Positions 5,139-6,167 of a DNA stretch of 6,167 nucleotides are shown piece after piece. The notes beneath the pieces were generated by a model. That model was given only the letters and a program-made list of their open reading frames with translations. It did no database searches and was not told the DNA's origin. The DNA is from Actinomycetales bacterium (GTDB lineage: Bacteria > Actinomycetota > Actinomycetes > Actinomycetales > Actinomycetaceae): the NCBI GenBank assembly GCA_012513625.1, contig JAAZBW010000072.1, forward strand, positions 1-6,167, in the 5' to 3' direction. The translations under genes and the position numbers were made by a program. How positions within the stretch are numbered: position 1 is the stretch's first letter; each line of letters starts with the position of its first letter.

Positions 5139-6167
5139 TGTTCAGCTTCGCACGCTGGGGCAACGAGCTCTACACGGGGGAGCGGTCCTACGACATCGTG
5201 GGGAAGCGCCGCCGTTGGTTCGCGATCGCGATCGCGGGCGTGGTCCTTTCGATCCTGGTGCTCGGCATCAAGGGTATGAACCTCGGGATCGAGTTCCGGG
5301 GCGGCACGGAATTTACCGTCTCGAATGCCACCACCACATCCTCCGCACCGGCCACCGAGGTCCTCGCGGCAGAGGGTGTCTCGGACATCCGCACCGCCGT
5401 GGTGGGCGGCTCCGCTGTCCGGATCCAGACCGAGGCGCTCGATACCGAACTCGTGGAGCAGCTCCGCGGAGACCTTGCCGAGGCGTACGGGGTGGACGTC
5501 TCCGAAATCACCTCCACGTTCGTGGGACCCGCGTGGGGGGCGGACGTGACAACGAAGGCCCTCCAGGGGCTTCTCACGTTCCTCGCGCTCGTGACCGTGG
5601 TGATGAGCATCTACTTCCGCTCGTGGCGCATGTCCGTAGCCGCTGTGGTGGCCCTGCTGCACGATCTCGTGATCACGGTGGGCGCCTACGCCCTCATCGG
5701 CTTCGAGGTGACCCCGGCCTCTGTGATCGGTTTCCTCACGATCCTCGGCTACTCGCTGTACGACACCGTGGTGGTGTTCGACAAGGTGCGCGAGAACACC
5801 GCAGGCGCCATCCAGCAGAAGGACCACACCTACGCCGAGGCCGCGAACCTGGCGGTGAACCAGACACTCGTGCGATCCATCAACACGTCCGTGGTGGGCC
5901 TGCTGCCAGTGGCGGCGATCCTGTTCGTGGGCGCCTTCCTGCTCGGGGCGGGCACGCTCAAGGACATCGCGCTCGCGCTGTTCATCGGAATGCTCATCTC
6001 CACGATCTCCTCGATCTTCCTTGCCACCCCGCTCGAGGTGGAGCTGCGCGAGCGCGAGGCCTCCGTGGCCGAGCACACCGCGGAGATCCTGGCCCGTCGC
6101 GCCGCCGGCGCCCCCGCCATCTCGGTGACCACGGACCGCAAGGGCCGTACAGTGCGAACTGGGAGGG
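5138..6167 (+). CDS. secF: Protein translocase subunit SecF (3' end outside window)
   Basis: The frame opens with ATG at 5138-5140, sharing one base with the secD stop (TGATG), and stays open to the window edge, giving 343 residues. SecF is the smaller partner of SecD in the proton-driven translocation complex. Visible features are helix 1 (about 27-46), the family motif GIEFRGGTEFTV (50-61), the small extracytoplasmic domain (about 60-138) ending in VGPAWGADVTTKAL, and helices 2-6 (about 140-297). Asp209 in GYSLYDTVVVFDKVREN and Arg246 in VRSINTS correspond to the conserved helix-4 Asp and nearby Arg (Asp637 and Arg671 in Thermus SecDF) needed for proton-dependent motion. The core is complete; only part of the hydrophilic cytoplasmic tail after residue 300 is missing. 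GGAGG at 5127-5131, inside secD, has six bases spacing to the ATG, so translation is both coupled and independently primed. In actinomycetes apt and relA usually follow, but they lie outside this window. Confidence 0.96.
   Translation, partial: MFSFARWGNELYTGERSYDIVGKRRRWFAIAIAGVVLSILVLGIKGMNLGIEFRGGTEFTVSNATTTSSAPATEVLAAEGVSDIRTAVVGGSAVRIQTEALDTELVEQLRGDLAEAYGVDVSEITSTFVGPAWGADVTTKALQGLLTFLALVTVVMSIYFRSWRMSVAAVVALLHDLVITVGAYALIGFEVTPASVIGFLTILGYSLYDTVVVFDKVRENTAGAIQQKDHTYAEAANLAVNQTLVRSINTSVVGLLPVAAILFVGAFLLGAGTLKDIALALFIGMLISTISSIFLATPLEVELREREASVAEHTAEILARRAAGAPAISVTTDRKGRTVRTGR

Noticed and set aside
5221..5236. Perfect 16-base palindrome CGCGATCGCGATCGCG, with further GCGATCGC copies near 3384 and 4410, reminiscent of cyanobacterial HIP1.
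   Set aside because: Each copy falls on alternating Ala (GCG) and Ile (ATC) codons or a similar codon context in coding sequence, mostly membrane helices. Codon preference explains it, and nothing here suggests a cyanobacterium.
4832..6076. A 414-residue minus-strand open frame opposite the secD end and secF.
   Set aside because: It crosses two well-supported genes, is rich in His/Glu/Arg/Gly repeats, and has no recognisable domain or ribosome binding site context. It is a shadow frame.
1..6167. Search for mobile elements, CRISPR repeats, tRNA or other RNA genes, toxin-antitoxin pairs or defence genes.
   Set aside because: No direct repeat array, transposase motif, tRNA-like fold or unexplained open frame was seen. 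The window is filled by conserved core genes in a well-known order.

Overview
The window is a G+C-rich (roughly two-thirds by eye), densely packed stretch of ordinary bacterial chromosome with every gene on the + strand. The gene order yebC-ruvC-ruvA-ruvB-yajC-secD-secF, the frequent GTG starts (ruvC, ruvA, ruvB, secD) and the protein sequences point to an actinomycete (Actinomycetota), probably a Micrococcales-like lineage. The phylum is well supported. The order is an inference from protein style only.

Layout. Positions 1-402 hold the 3' end of yebC (translation/regulatory factor of the YebC/TACO1 family), cut by the window's left edge. ruvC (408-983) follows after 5 bases. A 62-base gap then holds a sequence closely resembling the actinobacterial LexA/SOS box (992-1007), a small G+C-rich hairpin (1011-1030) and a strong ribosome binding site for ruvA. 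ruvA (1046-1639) and ruvB (1632-2672) overlap by 8 bases. An 86-base gap (2673-2758) contains an imperfect stem-loop, a perfect 10-base palindrome and a candidate promoter. It separates the recombination genes from the protein-export genes yajC (2759-3136), secD (3159-5138) and secF (5138 to beyond the right edge). secD and secF share one base (TGATG).

How the genes work together. RuvA, RuvB and RuvC form the Holliday-junction branch-migration and resolution machinery of homologous recombination. The LexA-like site suggests that ruvAB can be induced by DNA damage apart from the upstream genes. SecD, SecF and YajC are the accessory subunits of the SecYEG translocon that use the proton gradient to complete protein export. 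All the proteins look intact and keep their key catalytic or proton-relay residues.

I found no mobile element, CRISPR array, RNA gene or undescribed multi-gene system. The observations most worth a second look are the LexA-like box placed between ruvC and ruvA, and an EF-hand-like helix-loop in the extracytoplasmic part of SecD, which is not part of the SecD core as I know it. No stretch longer than 300 bases lacks a gene; the only notable gaps are those of 62 and 86 bases.
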